Of a DNA stretch of 64,000 nt, positions 49,756 to 58,808 are shown one piece after another (position 1 is the stretch's first letter; every line of letters begins with the position of its first letter). Position numbers and translations under genes: made by a program. The stretch is taken from positions 1 through 64,000 of the forward strand of contig NZ_JAMXMV010000006.1 of the NCBI RefSeq assembly GCF_024055715.1. Direction: 5' to 3'. The notes beneath the pieces are model-generated. The model saw only the letters and a program-made list of their open reading frames with translations, was not told the origin of the DNA and searched no databases. Source of the DNA: Actinoallomurus soli (GTDB lineage: Bacteria; Actinomycetota; Actinomycetes; Streptosporangiales; Streptosporangiaceae).

Positions 49756-50906
49756 GAGAGCGGTCCTCCGAGCCGAACGGCCAGCGCTGCGGCTCCCGGC
49801 CCCTCCCGGATCGCGCCCTCGGGCCCGTAGGACACGGCGGGGACCACCTCCACCAGGCCGTCCGAGCGCCGCTCGAAGACGCAGATCTCGGCCACCCTGC
49901 GTCGGCCTCCGGGTGCCTCGCGGACGAGGTGCACGACCACGTCGAGGGCCGCGGCCAGCTGGCTGTGGACGGCCCCCCGGCTCAGTCCGGCCGCACACGC
50001 GAGGGCCTCCAGACGGGCGGGCACGTCGGCGGGTGCGTTGGCGTGCAGGGTGGCACAGCCGCCCTCGTGTCCGGTGTTGAGCGCGGCCAGCAGGTCCACG
50101 ACCTCGCGGCCGCGTACCTCGCCGACCACCAGGCGATCCGGCCGCATCCGGAGCGCCTGGCGAACGAGGTCGTGCAGGGTCACGCCGCCCATGCCCTCGA
50201 TGTTCGGCGGGCGGGTCTCCAGGCCGATGACGTGTGGATGCGCGGGTCTGAGCTCGGCCGAGTCCTCGACGAGAAGGATGCGCTCGCCCGGGTCGGCCAG
50301 CGACAACAACGCCGAGAGCACGGTGGTCTTGCCCGTCCCGGTGCCTCCGGTGACGAGGAAGGCCAGGCGTGTGGCGACCAGGGCGTCCAGCAGGTCCGCT
50401 CCCTCCGGGGGCACGGCGCCGGCCGCGACCAGCTCGTCGAGCGTGAAGGCCCGGCGTCTCGGCAGGCGCAGCGACAGGGCGGTGCCTCCGGAAGCGATCG
50501 GCGGCAGGACCGCGTGCAGCCGGGCACCTCCTGGGAGCCGCGCGTCGGCGTAGGGCGCGGTGTCGTCGAGCCGGCGCCCGGCCGCGGCGGCGAGCCGCTG
50601 GGCCAGCCGCCGTACGGCGGACTCGTCCGGGAACCGTACGCGCGTGAGCCGCAGGCCGGCGCCGGTGTCGACCCAGACCTCTCCGGGGCCGTTCACCAGG
50701 ACGTCGGTGACGCCGGGATCCCGCAGGAGGGGCTCGAGCGGCCCTGCTCCCACCAGGTCGGCCCGGACCTCATCGGCCAGGGACAGCACCTCGGTGTCGC
50801 CGAGCACGGGCTCCTCGGCCCGCAGCGCGGCCGCCACCTGGGCCGCGGTCGGGACCGTGCCCGTCCCGACGAGCCGCCCGCGCACCGCTTCGGTGAGGTC
50901 GCTCAT
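49752..50906 (-). CDS. tadA: Tad pilus assembly ATPase (CpaF/TadA)
   Basis: The 384-residue secretion ATPase of the GspE superfamily has Walker A TGGTGTGKTTVLSALL (about residue 188), Asp box LLVEDSAELRP, Walker B-like RLVVGEVRGREV and His box GCATLHANAP. It powers Flp pilus assembly. ATG at 50906 overlaps the upstream 93-codon gene by four bases (ATGA). GGCAGGCGGCC upstream is the weak ribosome site; coupling likely drives it. Confidence 0.95.
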   Translation of the reverse strand: MSDLTEAVRGRLVGTGTVPTAAQVAAALRAEEPVLGDTEVLSLADEVRADLVGAGPLEPLLRDPGVTDVLVNGPGEVWVDTGAGLRLTRVRFPDESAVRRLAQRLAAAAGRRLDDTAPYADARLPGGARLHAVLPPIASGGTALSLRLPRRRAFTLDELVAAGAVPPEGADLLDALVATRLAFLVTGGTGTGKTTVLSALLSLADPGERILLVEDSAELRPAHPHVIGLETRPPNIEGMGGVTLHDLVRQALRMRPDRLVVGEVRGREVVDLLAALNTGHEGGCATLHANAPADVPARLEALACAAGLSRGAVHSQLAAALDVVVHLVREAPGGRRRVAEICVFERRSDGLVEVVPAVSYGPEGAIREGPGAAALAVRLGGPLS

Positions 50907-51184
50907 GGCCGCCTGCCCTCCTGACCGGGTGAGATGATCTCTGCGGAACGACGACTCGGCCGGACGTCTGGGACCGGCTCTGCACCACGATGGCCCGCTG
51001 CGAAGCCTCCGAGGTGATCGGTGGCCCTCTTCCCGCCCTGGGCGGACCCCGCCACGGGCCCTGCGAGGGCCGTCGCCGCGGGCCCCGCGAGGGCCCTCGC
51101 GACGGACGTCGTGGAGGCGCTCGCGACGGACGCGAGGGACCGCGTGGCGGACCACGCCACGGATTTCACGACGGACGCCGTCAT
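50903..51184 (-). CDS. Unrecognised 93-residue gene between ssd-like and tadA
   Basis: ATG at 51184 opens MTASVVKSVAWSATRSLASV, an Ala/Ser/Val-rich helical start, then Pro/Gly-rich sequence with a His and Glu-rich end (GHRGAEPVPDVRPSRRSAEI). Both ends overlap neighbours as ATGA (51181-51184 with the ssd stop, 50903-50906 with the tadA start), and GGAG lies 8 bases before. This arrangement is hard to explain unless it is translated. No known domain is visible; it is not part of the usual Tad gene set. Confidence 0.65.
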   Translation of the reverse strand: MTASVVKSVAWSATRSLASVASASTTSVARALAGPAATALAGPVAGSAQGGKRATDHLGGFAAGHRGAEPVPDVRPSRRSAEIISPGQEGRRP

Positions 51185-52251
51185 CGCGGTTCTCCGCTCA
51201 TCGGGCGCATCCGCTGGAGGTCGGTGATGAAGCGACGGCAGAAGCCGTCGAGCGCCCCGCTCCGGCCGGGACGGTGACCGCGCTCGATCGCGGCGGCCAG
51301 ACGCCGGTCGGTGGCGACGACACCTGCCAGCGGAAGGCGAAGCGACTCCGCGATGACCGCCGGTTTGAGGCCGCCGGGGGCCGGGCCGCGTACGACGACC
51401 CGCAGGTCGCGGGCGTAGCTGCGGACCAGGTCGGCGACGCGGTCCGCCGCCACGGTGGCGCGCACCTCGGCGGGGACGACGAGCAACGTGGTGTCGGCGG
51501 CCGCCAGCACCTCGGCACCGGCGTCGGCCGGCTGACGGGGCAGATCGGCCACGACGAGGTCGTAGCCGCGGACGGCCGCGTCGAGCACCGACCGCATCGT
51601 CTCCGCCGAGACGGGCTCGGCCGCCCCGCGGTGCCACGACAGCACGGCGAGACCGTCCCGCACCGGCAGCGAGTCGTGGAGCACGGCGGTGCTGAGCCGC
51701 CCGTGCCGGTCCGCGTAGTCGGACCACCTGGCCCCGGGCGTCCCCTCCGCGCCCAGGACCAGGTCGATCCCCCCGCCGAGCGGGTCGCCGTCGAGCAGGA
51801 GCGTGCGCAGCCGGTGCCGGGCGGCGACGCCGGCCAGCACCGCTGCCAGGACGCTCGCGCCCGCGCCGCCGCGCCCTCCCATGACGGCGACCACGGCCGC
51901 GCGCCGGCCGGCCGGCTCGGTCGCCGCCGCCATCCGATCGACGAGCCAGGTCTCCCCCTCCGGCAACGCGATCACGTGCTGCGCGCCGACCTCGACGGCG
52001 AGGCGGTAGACCTCGTCACCGTCCGGCTCTCCCACGGCGAGGACGACCCCCGGCCGTCGTTCCGGAGACGACCGGGCGAGCTCACCGGCTAAGTCGGCAC
52101 CGACGACGATCAGCGCGGCGTCGCGCCAGGCGGCCCGCGCGCTCGTCGGATCGGTGGCGAGTCGGGTTTCGACATCCGCGGCCGTGGCCAGGCGCAGCAG
52201 GTCGTCGATGAGCAGTGAGTCGGCAGAGACGATCAGCACGGTCGCGGACAT
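51181..52251 (-). CDS. ssd: CpaE/Ssd-like septum-site or Tad ATPase-like protein
   Basis: The 356-residue protein starts MSATVLIVSADSLLIDDLLR, an N-terminal receiver-like or inactive domain, then a MinD/ParA-type domain from about 125 with MGGRGGAGASVLAAVLAGVA, a deviant Walker A with Ser/Val in place of the usual Lys-Ser/Thr, followed by DLPRQPADAG. It matches mycobacterial Ssd (Rv3660c type), a MinD-like septum site protein always linked to Tad genes. ATG at 52251 follows GAGGAGATGCC. It is the first gene of the Tad operon. Confidence 0.9.
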   Translation of the reverse strand: MSATVLIVSADSLLIDDLLRLATAADVETRLATDPTSARAAWRDAALIVVGADLAGELARSSPERRPGVVLAVGEPDGDEVYRLAVEVGAQHVIALPEGETWLVDRMAAATEPAGRRAAVVAVMGGRGGAGASVLAAVLAGVAARHRLRTLLLDGDPLGGGIDLVLGAEGTPGARWSDYADRHGRLSTAVLHDSLPVRDGLAVLSWHRGAAEPVSAETMRSVLDAAVRGYDLVVADLPRQPADAGAEVLAAADTTLLVVPAEVRATVAADRVADLVRSYARDLRVVVRGPAPGGLKPAVIAESLRLPLAGVVATDRRLAAAIERGHRPGRSGALDGFCRRFITDLQRMRPMSGEPR

Positions 52252-52380
52252 GGCATCTCCTCGCTTTCGCGAGGTCAACGATGCGCCCCGGCCGGCTCAC
52301 GCCGAAAGAACCCGGCGCAAGCCTGTGGATAACTCTGCCGGGAGGCCGGGCGCGGGAGTGAACGGCCCCGGACACGAGAC

Positions 52381-52410
52381 GACCCCCGCCGGGGGGGGAG
52401 AGCGGGGGTC
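52381..52410 (-). promoter_or_regulatory. Hairpin in Tad operon leader
   Basis: GACCCCCGC (52381-52389) pairs with GCGGGGGTC (52402-52410). It lies 130 bases before the ssd-like ATG on its transcript side and could be an attenuator or end an upstream transcript. Confidence 0.45.
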
Positions 52411-52735
52411 GCCGGACGGTCCGGCTCCGGGGGGGTAGAGCCGGTCCCGTTTCCCGGAAGGGTCTCGAAGGCCAAGCCAAGGCCGGGCGTTCGTCACCGC
52501 ACCGTAAACCCGGCTCCCCCAGTGTATGCAGGTTCAACATAAACGCGCCCGATCACTCGGAGTTCCGTCGAGTGGCGACCATTTCGTGATCATTGGTCGA
52601 CCACCCAGAACGGGAGTATTCGGGCGTCCGCCACTCGGGGGGTGCGGCGAGAACGCCTGTCCTAAGTGGCTGCAGCGTAGCGGAAGGAAGCGTGATCGTT
52701 CTGCTCTCGGCCATGGTTGATTGATTCAGAGGTAG

Positions 52736-52909
52736 ATCACGCTCTGTGATCACACGGCCGAGAAGCCCGACGATCGCCATCGTCCCGGCACCGCCTTCCG
52801 CGAGTCGATCATGCACGCGGGCGCGTCACCGCTCGACCGGAAGAAGATCCTTCCTTTGACGTTCGTTAACCTCGCCAAGGGGCTTGCCATCTGGGCCGAT
52901 TCGGCGTAG
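52736..52909 (+). pseudogene. C-terminal remnant of an unrecognised protein
   Basis: After a TAG at 52733-52735 the plus frame reads DHTAEKPDDRHRPGTAFRES, then IMHAGASPLDRKKILPLTFV and NLAKGLAIWADSA with a stop at 52907. The residue mix is protein-like, not antisense noise. Upstream is only stop codons, so it is a broken tail. I do not know the family; a short independent peptide from ATG 52791-52793 region is possible. Confidence 0.3.
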
Positions 52910-53353
52910 ACAGAATGCACGGACCAAGTGTCCGAGCACGGCAGCCGGGCACCCACGCGCGACCAGCCGCGGGAGGCGCGTCGAGACGGGCTTGACCCGA
53001 TCCGACGATTTTGAGGTGCACGCTTGGTAACCCGGTGTGACGTGTCGGCGACGGCGTTCCTCCGGGAGCGCCGTTCGCTTTGTCGCAGGCCGCTACCTGT
53101 TATGGGCCGACCGATATCAAGATTGATGAAATGATCTTCTGGCGTTCGACGCCGCACCCAGGACCTCAAGATCGGCTCGTACGCGACATGACACCACGCC
53201 TCGACGGCGGCTCCGCAAGGCGGACAAAGCGCACATCTACGGCGATTCTATGGATTAAGGGTGCCATTCTCGCGGATCGCTCACGGTGAACAACCGTGCT
53301 GCGGGCCGGCCCGGACGGCCCATGCCGCCGCCCGGATGCCGACACCCGGTGCC

Positions 53354-53400
53354 CGCTCCCCCAACCCGGACGCCCGGCGCTCGCTCCCCCAACCCGGACG
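53354..53400. repeat. Two-copy 28-bp direct repeat after the Fic-like gene
   Basis: CGCTCCCCCAACCCGGACG occurs at 53354-53372 and 53382-53400, 28 bases apart. On the minus strand this is downstream of the gene ending at 53484. A related GGATGCCGACACCCGG lies before it. Confidence 0.6.
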
Positions 53401-53483
53401 AGCCGGCCGCCCGGCACCGGCCGGCCCGCCGTACGGACGGTGGGGCGGCGCGACGCCGGCCGCTCGCGCCGGCGGCAGGAGGA

Positions 53484-54269
53484 TCAGCCGCGCTGGAACG
53501 CCTCGCAGACGGCGAGTGTCTCGCGGGCGCCGAGTTCGATGGCCTCGGCGCAGTGGCGCACCCATCGGGCCACGCCCTCGGGCGTGCCGGTCGCGTAGCC
53601 GCGCAGCGCGTCGCCGTACTCCGCCCGCAGTTCGAGATGCCCGACCTCCGGGGCGGTCAGCGACTTCGGATCGAGGCCACGGTCGACGAGGGTCAGCCGT
53701 GCCGCCGCACGAGCCACGATGCCGTCGCCCCACCCGAACGGCCGCAGGGCGAGCAGTTCCCCCTGGGCGATGGCCGCCACGACCATCGCCGGCGCCTTCG
53801 TCGGAGCGGTCAGCAGATCGCTGAGCACGTCGAGCCGCGTGGCGACGTCCGCCGGCGGCGGAGGGGCGCCGAGGCCGAGCGGGTCGGCCGCCTCGTCGCC
53901 CGGACGCGGCCGACCGAGCGCGTCGGGGTCGACGGCGTCCGCGGCCGCCAGCGTGTGGAGCCGGGCGAGCGCCTGCCGCGGCGCCCTGTGCCAGGTGTCC
54001 GCCAGCGCGCCGAGCTCGGCGGACACGCGCAGCGTCCCCTGCACGACCGGGTCGTTCGACAGGCCGCCGCGTACCTCCTCCAGAGGAATCGCGACGCCCT
54101 CCAGGGCCGCCGACGCGCGGGCGCCCCGCAGCGCGGACTCGGCGGAGACCTCGGCGCTGCGCCGTCGCAGGATCCGGTGACCGAGCAGCCGGTCGACGGC
54201 CTCCCGCGCCCGGTCGACCGCCTCGGGAACTTCGGGCAGGCCTGCGACGTTGGCAAATGGGTCGCTCAT
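53484..54269 (-). CDS. Fic/DOC-like domain protein, degenerate
   Basis: The 261-residue helical protein resembles actinobacterial Fic-family proteins: ALRGARASAALEGVAIPLEE is the start of the Fic N-terminal helices, and RPFGWGDGIVARAAARL occupies the place of the Fic motif HPFxxGNGRxxR, but the catalytic His is Arg and the Gly-Asn-Gly-Arg becomes GDGIVAR. It is therefore probably not an active AMP-transferase. ATG at 54269. Convergent to none; divergent from acs. Conserved next to acs in streptomycetes as far as I recall. Confidence 0.78.
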   Translation of the reverse strand: MSDPFANVAGLPEVPEAVDRAREAVDRLLGHRILRRRSAEVSAESALRGARASAALEGVAIPLEEVRGGLSNDPVVQGTLRVSAELGALADTWHRAPRQALARLHTLAAADAVDPDALGRPRPGDEAADPLGLGAPPPPADVATRLDVLSDLLTAPTKAPAMVVAAIAQGELLALRPFGWGDGIVARAAARLTLVDRGLDPKSLTAPEVGHLELRAEYGDALRGYATGTPEGVARWVRHCAEAIELGARETLAVCEAFQRG

Positions 54270-54510
54270 CGAACGCGCGGCGTCCGGTCACCGTCCCGGC
54301 GGCGGGCCGGTCCGGGGACGCCGCTTCCTCCTTGGATGTCGTGGCCGAACGGGGCACGGCGCGGGCGGATGCGGGCGCGGATCCCCGTCGCGGGACGAGG
54401 ACGGCGCCACCGCATGACCCTACGCGGCGTGCGCCCCTTGTAACGACACATGCGAAGCTGCTGAAGTTGGCTTGGACCGTCCTGACCTCCCGACCCCGAA
54501 GGAGCGCGCC

Positions 54511-56481
54511 GTGACGCAGGAAACCCCACACGAGACCCTCTCCAACCTCCTCCAGGAGAGTCGGCGGTTCGCTCCCCCGGAAAACCTCGCCGCAGCGGCC
54601 AACGTCACCTCCGCGGCGTACGACGAGGCGGCGGCCGACCGGCTGGCGTTCTGGGAGAAACAGGCCCGGCGCCTGCACTGGAACGCCGAGTGGGACACCG
54701 TCCTCGACTGGTCGAACCCGCCGTTCGCCAAGTGGTTCGTCGGCGGAAAGCTGAACGCCGCGTACAACTGCGTCGACCGGCACGTCGAGGCCGGTAACGG
54801 CGACCGGGTGGCGTACCACTGGGAGGGCGAGCCCGGCGACACGCGCACGATCACGTACGCCGACCTGAAGCGCGAGGTCTCCAAGGCCGCGAACGCCCTC
54901 ATCGAGCTCGGCGTCCAGAAGGGCGACCGCGTCGCGATCTACATGCCGATGATCCCCGAGACGGTGTTCGCGATGCTGGCCTGCGCCCGCATCGGCGCCC
55001 CGCACACGGTGGTCTTCGGCGGGTTCTCGGCGGACGCGCTCCGCGGGCGCATCGAGGACTGCGACGCGCACGTCGTCATCACCGCGGACGGCGGCTACCG
55101 CCGCGGCGCGCCGAGCGCGCTCAAGCCGAACGTCGACGAGGCCATCGAGGGCATCGACCACGTGCGCAACGTGCTCGTCGTGCGCCGTACCGGCCAGGAC
55201 GTCGCCTGGACCGACGGCCGCGACATCTGGTGGCACGACCTCGTCGACCGGCAGAGCGAGGAGCACGAGGCGGAGCCGCACGACGCGGAGCACCCGCTGT
55301 ACGTGATGTACACCTCGGGCACGACGGCCAAGCCCAAGGGCATCCTGCACACCACCGGCGGCTACCTGACGCAGGTGTCCTGGACGCACCACGCGGTGTT
55401 CGACCTCAAGCCGGAGACCGACGTCTTCTGGACCGCGGCCGACATCGGCTGGGTGACCGGCCACTCGTACATCGTGTACGGGCCGCTGTCCAACGGCGCG
55501 ACGAGCGTCATGTACGAGGGCACGCCCGACACCCCGCACAAGGGCCGCTGGTGGGAGACCGTCGCCAAGTACAAGGTCTCGATCCTGTACTGCGCGCCGA
55601 CCGCGATCCGGACGTTCATGAAGTGGGGCGAGGACATCCCCGCCCAGCACGACCTGTCGTCGCTGCGGCTGCTGGGCTCGGTCGGTGAGCCGATCAACCC
55701 GGAGGCGTACGTCTGGTACCGCAAGAACATCGGCGCCGACCGCACGCCGGTGGTCGACACCTGGTGGCAGACCGAGACCGGCTCCATCATGATCAGCCCG
55801 CTGCCGGGCGTCACGCACGGCAAGCCCGGCGCGGCGATGCGGCCGCTGCCCGGCATCGAGGCCGACGTGGTCGACGACCAGGGCACGCCGGTGCCGAACG
55901 GCGGCGGCGGCTTCCTCGTCGTCAAGGAGCCGTGGCCGTCGATGCTGCGCACGATCTGGGGCGACGACGAGCGGTTCATCAAGACCTACTGGTCACGCTT
56001 CGACGGGCTGTACTTCGCGGGCGACGGCGCGAAGAAGGACGACGACGGCGACTTCTGGCTGCTCGGCCGGGTCGACGACGTCATGCTGGTCTCCGGTCAC
56101 AACATCTCGACCACGGAGGTCGAGTCGGCGCTCGTGTCGAACCCCAAGGTCGCCGAGGCCGCCGTGGTCGGCTCCACCGACCCGGTCACCGGGCAGGCCA
56201 TCGTCGCGTTCGTCATCCTGCGCGGTGAGGTGGCCGACGACGGCGAGAAACTCGTCGCCGAGTTGCGCGACCACGTCGCCAAGCACCTCGGCCCGATCGC
56301 CAAGCCCCGGCAGATCATGATCGTGCCGGAGCTGCCGAAGACCCGGTCCGGGAAGATCATGCGGCGGCTGCTGCGCGACGTGGCGGAGAACCGCTCGCTC
56401 GGTGACGTCACCACGCTGACGGACAGCACGGTGATGGACCTCATCAAGGACAAGATGCCCGCCTCGTCCGGCGACGAGTGA
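54511..56481 (+). CDS. acs: Acetyl-CoA synthetase
   Basis: The 656-residue enzyme makes acetyl-CoA from acetate, ATP and CoA via acetyl-AMP. Motifs in order: [20 protein letters not shown] (AMP-binding P-loop, about residue 265), [28 protein letters not shown] and the C-terminal [15 protein letters not shown] with the Lys that is acetylated for control. GTG at 54511 follows AAGGAG. A perfect terminator at 56497 and a tandem repeat follow. Confidence 0.97.
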   Translation: MTQETPHETLSNLLQESRRFAPPENLAAAANVTSAAYDEAAADRLAFWEKQARRLHWNAEWDTVLDWSNPPFAKWFVGGKLNAAYNCVDRHVEAGNGDRVAYHWEGEPGDTRTITYADLKREVSKAANALIELGVQKGDRVAIYMPMIPETVFAMLACARIGAPHTVVFGGFSADALRGRIEDCDAHVVITADGGYRRGAPSALKPNVDEAIEGIDHVRNVLVVRRTGQDVAWTDGRDIWWHDLVDRQSEEHEAEPHDAEHPLYVMYTSGTTAKPKGILHTTGGYLTQVSWTHHAVFDLKPETDVFWTAADIGWVTGHSYIVYGPLSNGATSVMYEGTPDTPHKGRWWETVAKYKVSILYCAPTAIRTFMKWGEDIPAQHDLSSLRLLGSVGEPINPEAYVWYRKNIGADRTPVVDTWWQTETGSIMISPLPGVTHGKPGAAMRPLPGIEADVVDDQGTPVPNGGGGFLVVKEPWPSMLRTIWGDDERFIKTYWSRFDGLYFAGDGAKKDDDGDFWLLGRVDDVMLVSGHNISTTEVESALVSNPKVAEAAVVGSTDPVTGQAIVAFVILRGEVADDGEKLVAELRDHVAKHLGPIAKPRQIMIVPELPKTRSGKIMRRLLRDVAENRSLGDVTTLTDSTVMDLIKDKMPASSGDE

Positions 56482-56496
56482 CGACGGCGAACAGGT

Positions 56497-56522
56497 GAGC
56501 GCGGCCCCACGGGGCCGCGCTC
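56497..56522 (+). terminator. Terminator of acs
   Basis: GAGCGCGGCCCC pairs perfectly with GGGGCCGCGCTC around AC, 15 bases after the stop codon. Confidence 0.85.
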
Positions 56523-56523
56523 G

Positions 56524-56592
56524 TTCCGTCACGGCCGATGACGGCCTTCCGTCACGGCCGATGACGGCCTTCCGTCACGGCCGATGACGGCC
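56524..56592. repeat. Tandem repeat, three 23-bp units after acs terminator
   Basis: Exact units start at 56524, 56547 and 56570; each holds the inverted pair CCGTCA and TGACGG around CGGCCGA, so each unit can fold alone. A diverged fourth unit and one partial copy follow to about 56640. The array starts two bases after the acs terminator. Confidence 0.9.
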
Positions 56593-56819
56593 TTCCGTCA
56601 CGACCCGGCCGAGCCTCCGGTCACGGCCGATGACGGCCTCGTGGCGATACCGGCCCGCCGCCGGAGGTGACGGAACCCGCCACCGGTAACCTCGGACAGT
56701 CGCGTGCCGATAAGCCGTTCTTTCGCCGGGACTTCGCCGGTTCACTCCTCATCGGCGATTCGGCCTATTCGGATCCCGTGTGATCCGGGAGAGTGGCGAC
56801 CGGTACTGAGAGGAGAAAC
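56593..56819. other. Gap between acs repeats and holin-like gene
   Basis: Apart from partial repeat copies up to 56640 I see only a promoter region. A TTCGCCGG repeat near 56720-56745 (TTCGCCGGGACTTCGCCGG) is the only pattern. No gene is supported. Confidence 0.5.
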
Positions 56820-57254
56820 ATGACCGAGGTACGGCCGAACGGCCAGTATGACGACAAATCACTCGGCGAGCTGGTCGCCATCGCCACCGGCAGCGTCTCC
56901 CGTCTCGTGAAGTCGGAGCTGGAGCTGGCCAAGCTCGAGCTGAAGAGCGACGCCAAGAAGGCCGCCCTCGGTAGCACCCTGTTCGCCGTCGCCGGTGTGA
57001 TCGGCGGCGTCGTCGTCATCCTGCTCTCGATCGCGCTCGCGTACGGCCTGGTCGCGCTCGGCATCTGGAACTGGGCCGCGTTCCTCATCGTCGCCGGGCT
57101 CTACGTCCTGCTGGCGGCCGTGCTGATCCTCATCGGCCTGTGGCGGATGAAGAAGATGAGCGGCGCCGCGCGGTCCCGGCAGTCCGTCAAGGAGGACTTC
57201 GCCATGCTCCGCCGGGGCGGCGACTCCGAGGAGAAGCCCGCCCTGACGGAGTGA
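56820..57254 (+). CDS. Phage-holin-like (DUF1469) membrane protein
   Basis: The 144-residue protein has a helical N-terminus (SLGELVAIATGSVSRLVKSE), two adjacent membrane helices (FAVAGVIGGVVVILLSIALA and WAAFLIVAGLYVLLAAVLIL) and a charged tail. It matches DUF1469/holin-superfamily proteins widespread in actinomycete chromosomes, unrelated to lysis. ATG at 56820 follows AGGAG. The function is unknown; a role in envelope stability is often proposed. Confidence 0.88.
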   Translation: MTEVRPNGQYDDKSLGELVAIATGSVSRLVKSELELAKLELKSDAKKAALGSTLFAVAGVIGGVVVILLSIALAYGLVALGIWNWAAFLIVAGLYVLLAAVLILIGLWRMKKMSGAARSRQSVKEDFAMLRRGGDSEEKPALTE

Positions 57255-57300
57255 CCCGCACCGGCCGGCGCTCGCCGAGGGCCGATGGAGGAGACCGTAC

Positions 57301-58239
57301 GTGACCGACGAGTCCGTCGTTCAGATCGACGGCCCCTGGCGGCATCGGTCGGTGAGCGCGGGCGGTACGCGCTTCCACGTCGTCGAGGCCGGCGAGGGGC
57401 CGCTCGTGCTGCTGCTGCACGGGTTCCCGCAGTTCTGGTGGTCCTGGCACCGCCAGCTGACGTCACTGGCCGAGGCCGGGTTCCGGGCGGCGGCCGTCGA
57501 CCTGCGCGGATACGGCGGCAGCGACAAGCCGCCGCGCGGGTACGACCTGATCACGCTGGCCCGGGACGCCGCCGGGCTGATCCGCGCACTCGGCGAGGCG
57601 AACGCGGCCGTGGTCGGCCACGACTGGGGCGGCCTGCTCGCCTGGACGATGGGCGTCTACCAGCCCCGCGTCGTCCAGCGGCTCGTCGCCGTCTCGGCGC
57701 CCCACCCGCTGCGCATCCGTACCGCGATGGCGACGGACCTGCGCGGTCAGGCCTGGGCGGCCCGGCACACGTTCGGCTTCCAGCTGCCGATGGGGCCGGA
57801 GCGCCTCCTCGTACGGGACGACGCCGCCCAGGTGGGCCGGGTGCTGCACGAATGGTCGGCGCCGGGCTGGCCCGACTCCGGCAGCGAGCGGCTGTACCGC
57901 TCGGCCTTCCAGATCCCCGGCGTCGCGCACTGCGCCCTTGAGTACCACCGCTGGGCGGTGCGGTCGGTCCTCCGCCCGGACGGCCTGCGGTACGCCCGCC
58001 GGATGCGTACGCCCATCCGCGTCCCCACCCTCCAGCTGCACGGCGCACTGGACCGCTACGTACTGCCCCGCAGCGCCCAAGGCTCGGGCCGGTTCGTCGA
58101 CGCGCCGTACCGGTGGCGGCTGATCGAAGGGGTCGGGCATTTCCCGCAGGAGGAACGCCCGGGCGCCTTCGACGCCGAACTCCTCTCGTGGCTCGCCGAG
58201 CCCCGGAGCGGACAATGGGACCATGCGCGATCGAGATGA
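57301..58239 (+). CDS. Alpha/beta hydrolase, epoxide-hydrolase-like
   Basis: The 312-residue protein has HGFPQFWWSW (oxyanion HGxP), the nucleophile Asp in VVGHDWGGLLAW (GxDxG, so an epoxide hydrolase or haloalkane-dehalogenase-type nucleophile), and a late HGALDRYVLP plus GVGHFPQEE with the catalytic His. GTG at 57301. Overlaps the DUF309 gene by 17 bases. Substrate unknown. Confidence 0.9.
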   Translation: MTDESVVQIDGPWRHRSVSAGGTRFHVVEAGEGPLVLLLHGFPQFWWSWHRQLTSLAEAGFRAAAVDLRGYGGSDKPPRGYDLITLARDAAGLIRALGEANAAVVGHDWGGLLAWTMGVYQPRVVQRLVAVSAPHPLRIRTAMATDLRGQAWAARHTFGFQLPMGPERLLVRDDAAQVGRVLHEWSAPGWPDSGSERLYRSAFQIPGVAHCALEYHRWAVRSVLRPDGLRYARRMRTPIRVPTLQLHGALDRYVLPRSAQGSGRFVDAPYRWRLIEGVGHFPQEERPGAFDAELLSWLAEPRSGQWDHARSR

Positions 58240-58708
58240 GGCGGGACGGGCACGCAACGCGCGGCCCCGGGACGCGTACGGCCGGCCGCTGCCGCACGGC
58301 GCGGCCGGGGAGGAACGCGTCCCGGACGACTACGCGGCCGCGCCCGCCGAGGCGCTGGCCGAGGCACAGCGGCTGCTCGACGCGGACCGGCCCTTTCACG
58401 CCCACGAGGTGCTGGAGGCGGCCTGGAAGGCCGCTCCGGAGGCCGAGCGCGCCCTGTGGCAGGGACTGGCGCAGCTCGCGGTCGGATTCACGCACGTACG
58501 GCGCGGGAACCCGCGAGGGGCCTGTACGCTGCTGCGCCGCGCCGCCGACCGCATCGCCTCGTACGCGGATGCCCCCGCGCCGCACGGCATCGCGGTGGCC
58601 GACCTGGCGGCCGCGGCCCGCGAGCTCGCCGACCGCATCGAGCGCGACGGCCTGGACGCGGTCGCGGACGCGGACCTGACCCCCCGCCTCTCCGCCCGGC
58701 GAGCCTGA
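58223..58708 (+). CDS. DUF309 protein
   Basis: The 161-residue helical protein has the hallmark RPFHAHEVLEAAWKAAPEAE near residue 54, followed by LWQGLAQLAVGFTHVRRGNP. Members are of unknown function, with conserved His and Glu. ATG at 58223 overlaps the hydrolase gene end by 17 bases. Its final codons (LTPRLSARRA and stop) are repeated downstream at DNA level. Confidence 0.9.
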   Translation: MRDRDEAGRARNARPRDAYGRPLPHGAAGEERVPDDYAAAPAEALAEAQRLLDADRPFHAHEVLEAAWKAAPEAERALWQGLAQLAVGFTHVRRGNPRGACTLLRRAADRIASYADAPAPHGIAVADLAAAARELADRIERDGLDAVADADLTPRLSARRA

Positions 58709-58808
58709 CGCCCCGCCCCTCCACCGGGCGCACTGACGCCCCGCCTCCGCCCGGCGCACTGACGAACCGCCCCCCGGCGAACCTGACGCCCCGTCCGTAC
58801 GGCGGGCC
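58676..58808. repeat. Degenerate tandem repeat of DUF309 gene 3' end
   Basis: Units begin with CTGAC at 58676, 58705, 58733, 58759 and 58783, 24-29 bases apart. The first is the last ten codons of the DUF309 gene (CTGACC-CCCCGCCT-, ending CGGCGAGC), the later ones vary, and the array runs to the stop of the convergent marP-like gene. Confidence 0.75.

Larger units (their letters stand above)
52252..53483. other. 1.2-kb region without a supported gene, upstream of the Tad operon
   Basis: The stretch between the ssd-like start and the convergent Fic-like gene holds no gene I can support. The first 150 bases include a strong hairpin (52381-52410). The middle, 52500-53250, is more AT-rich than the rest of the window and contains one plausible C-terminal remnant (52736-52909). 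The last 200 bases contain a two-copy repeat at 53354-53400 after the Fic-like gene. Confidence 0.6.
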
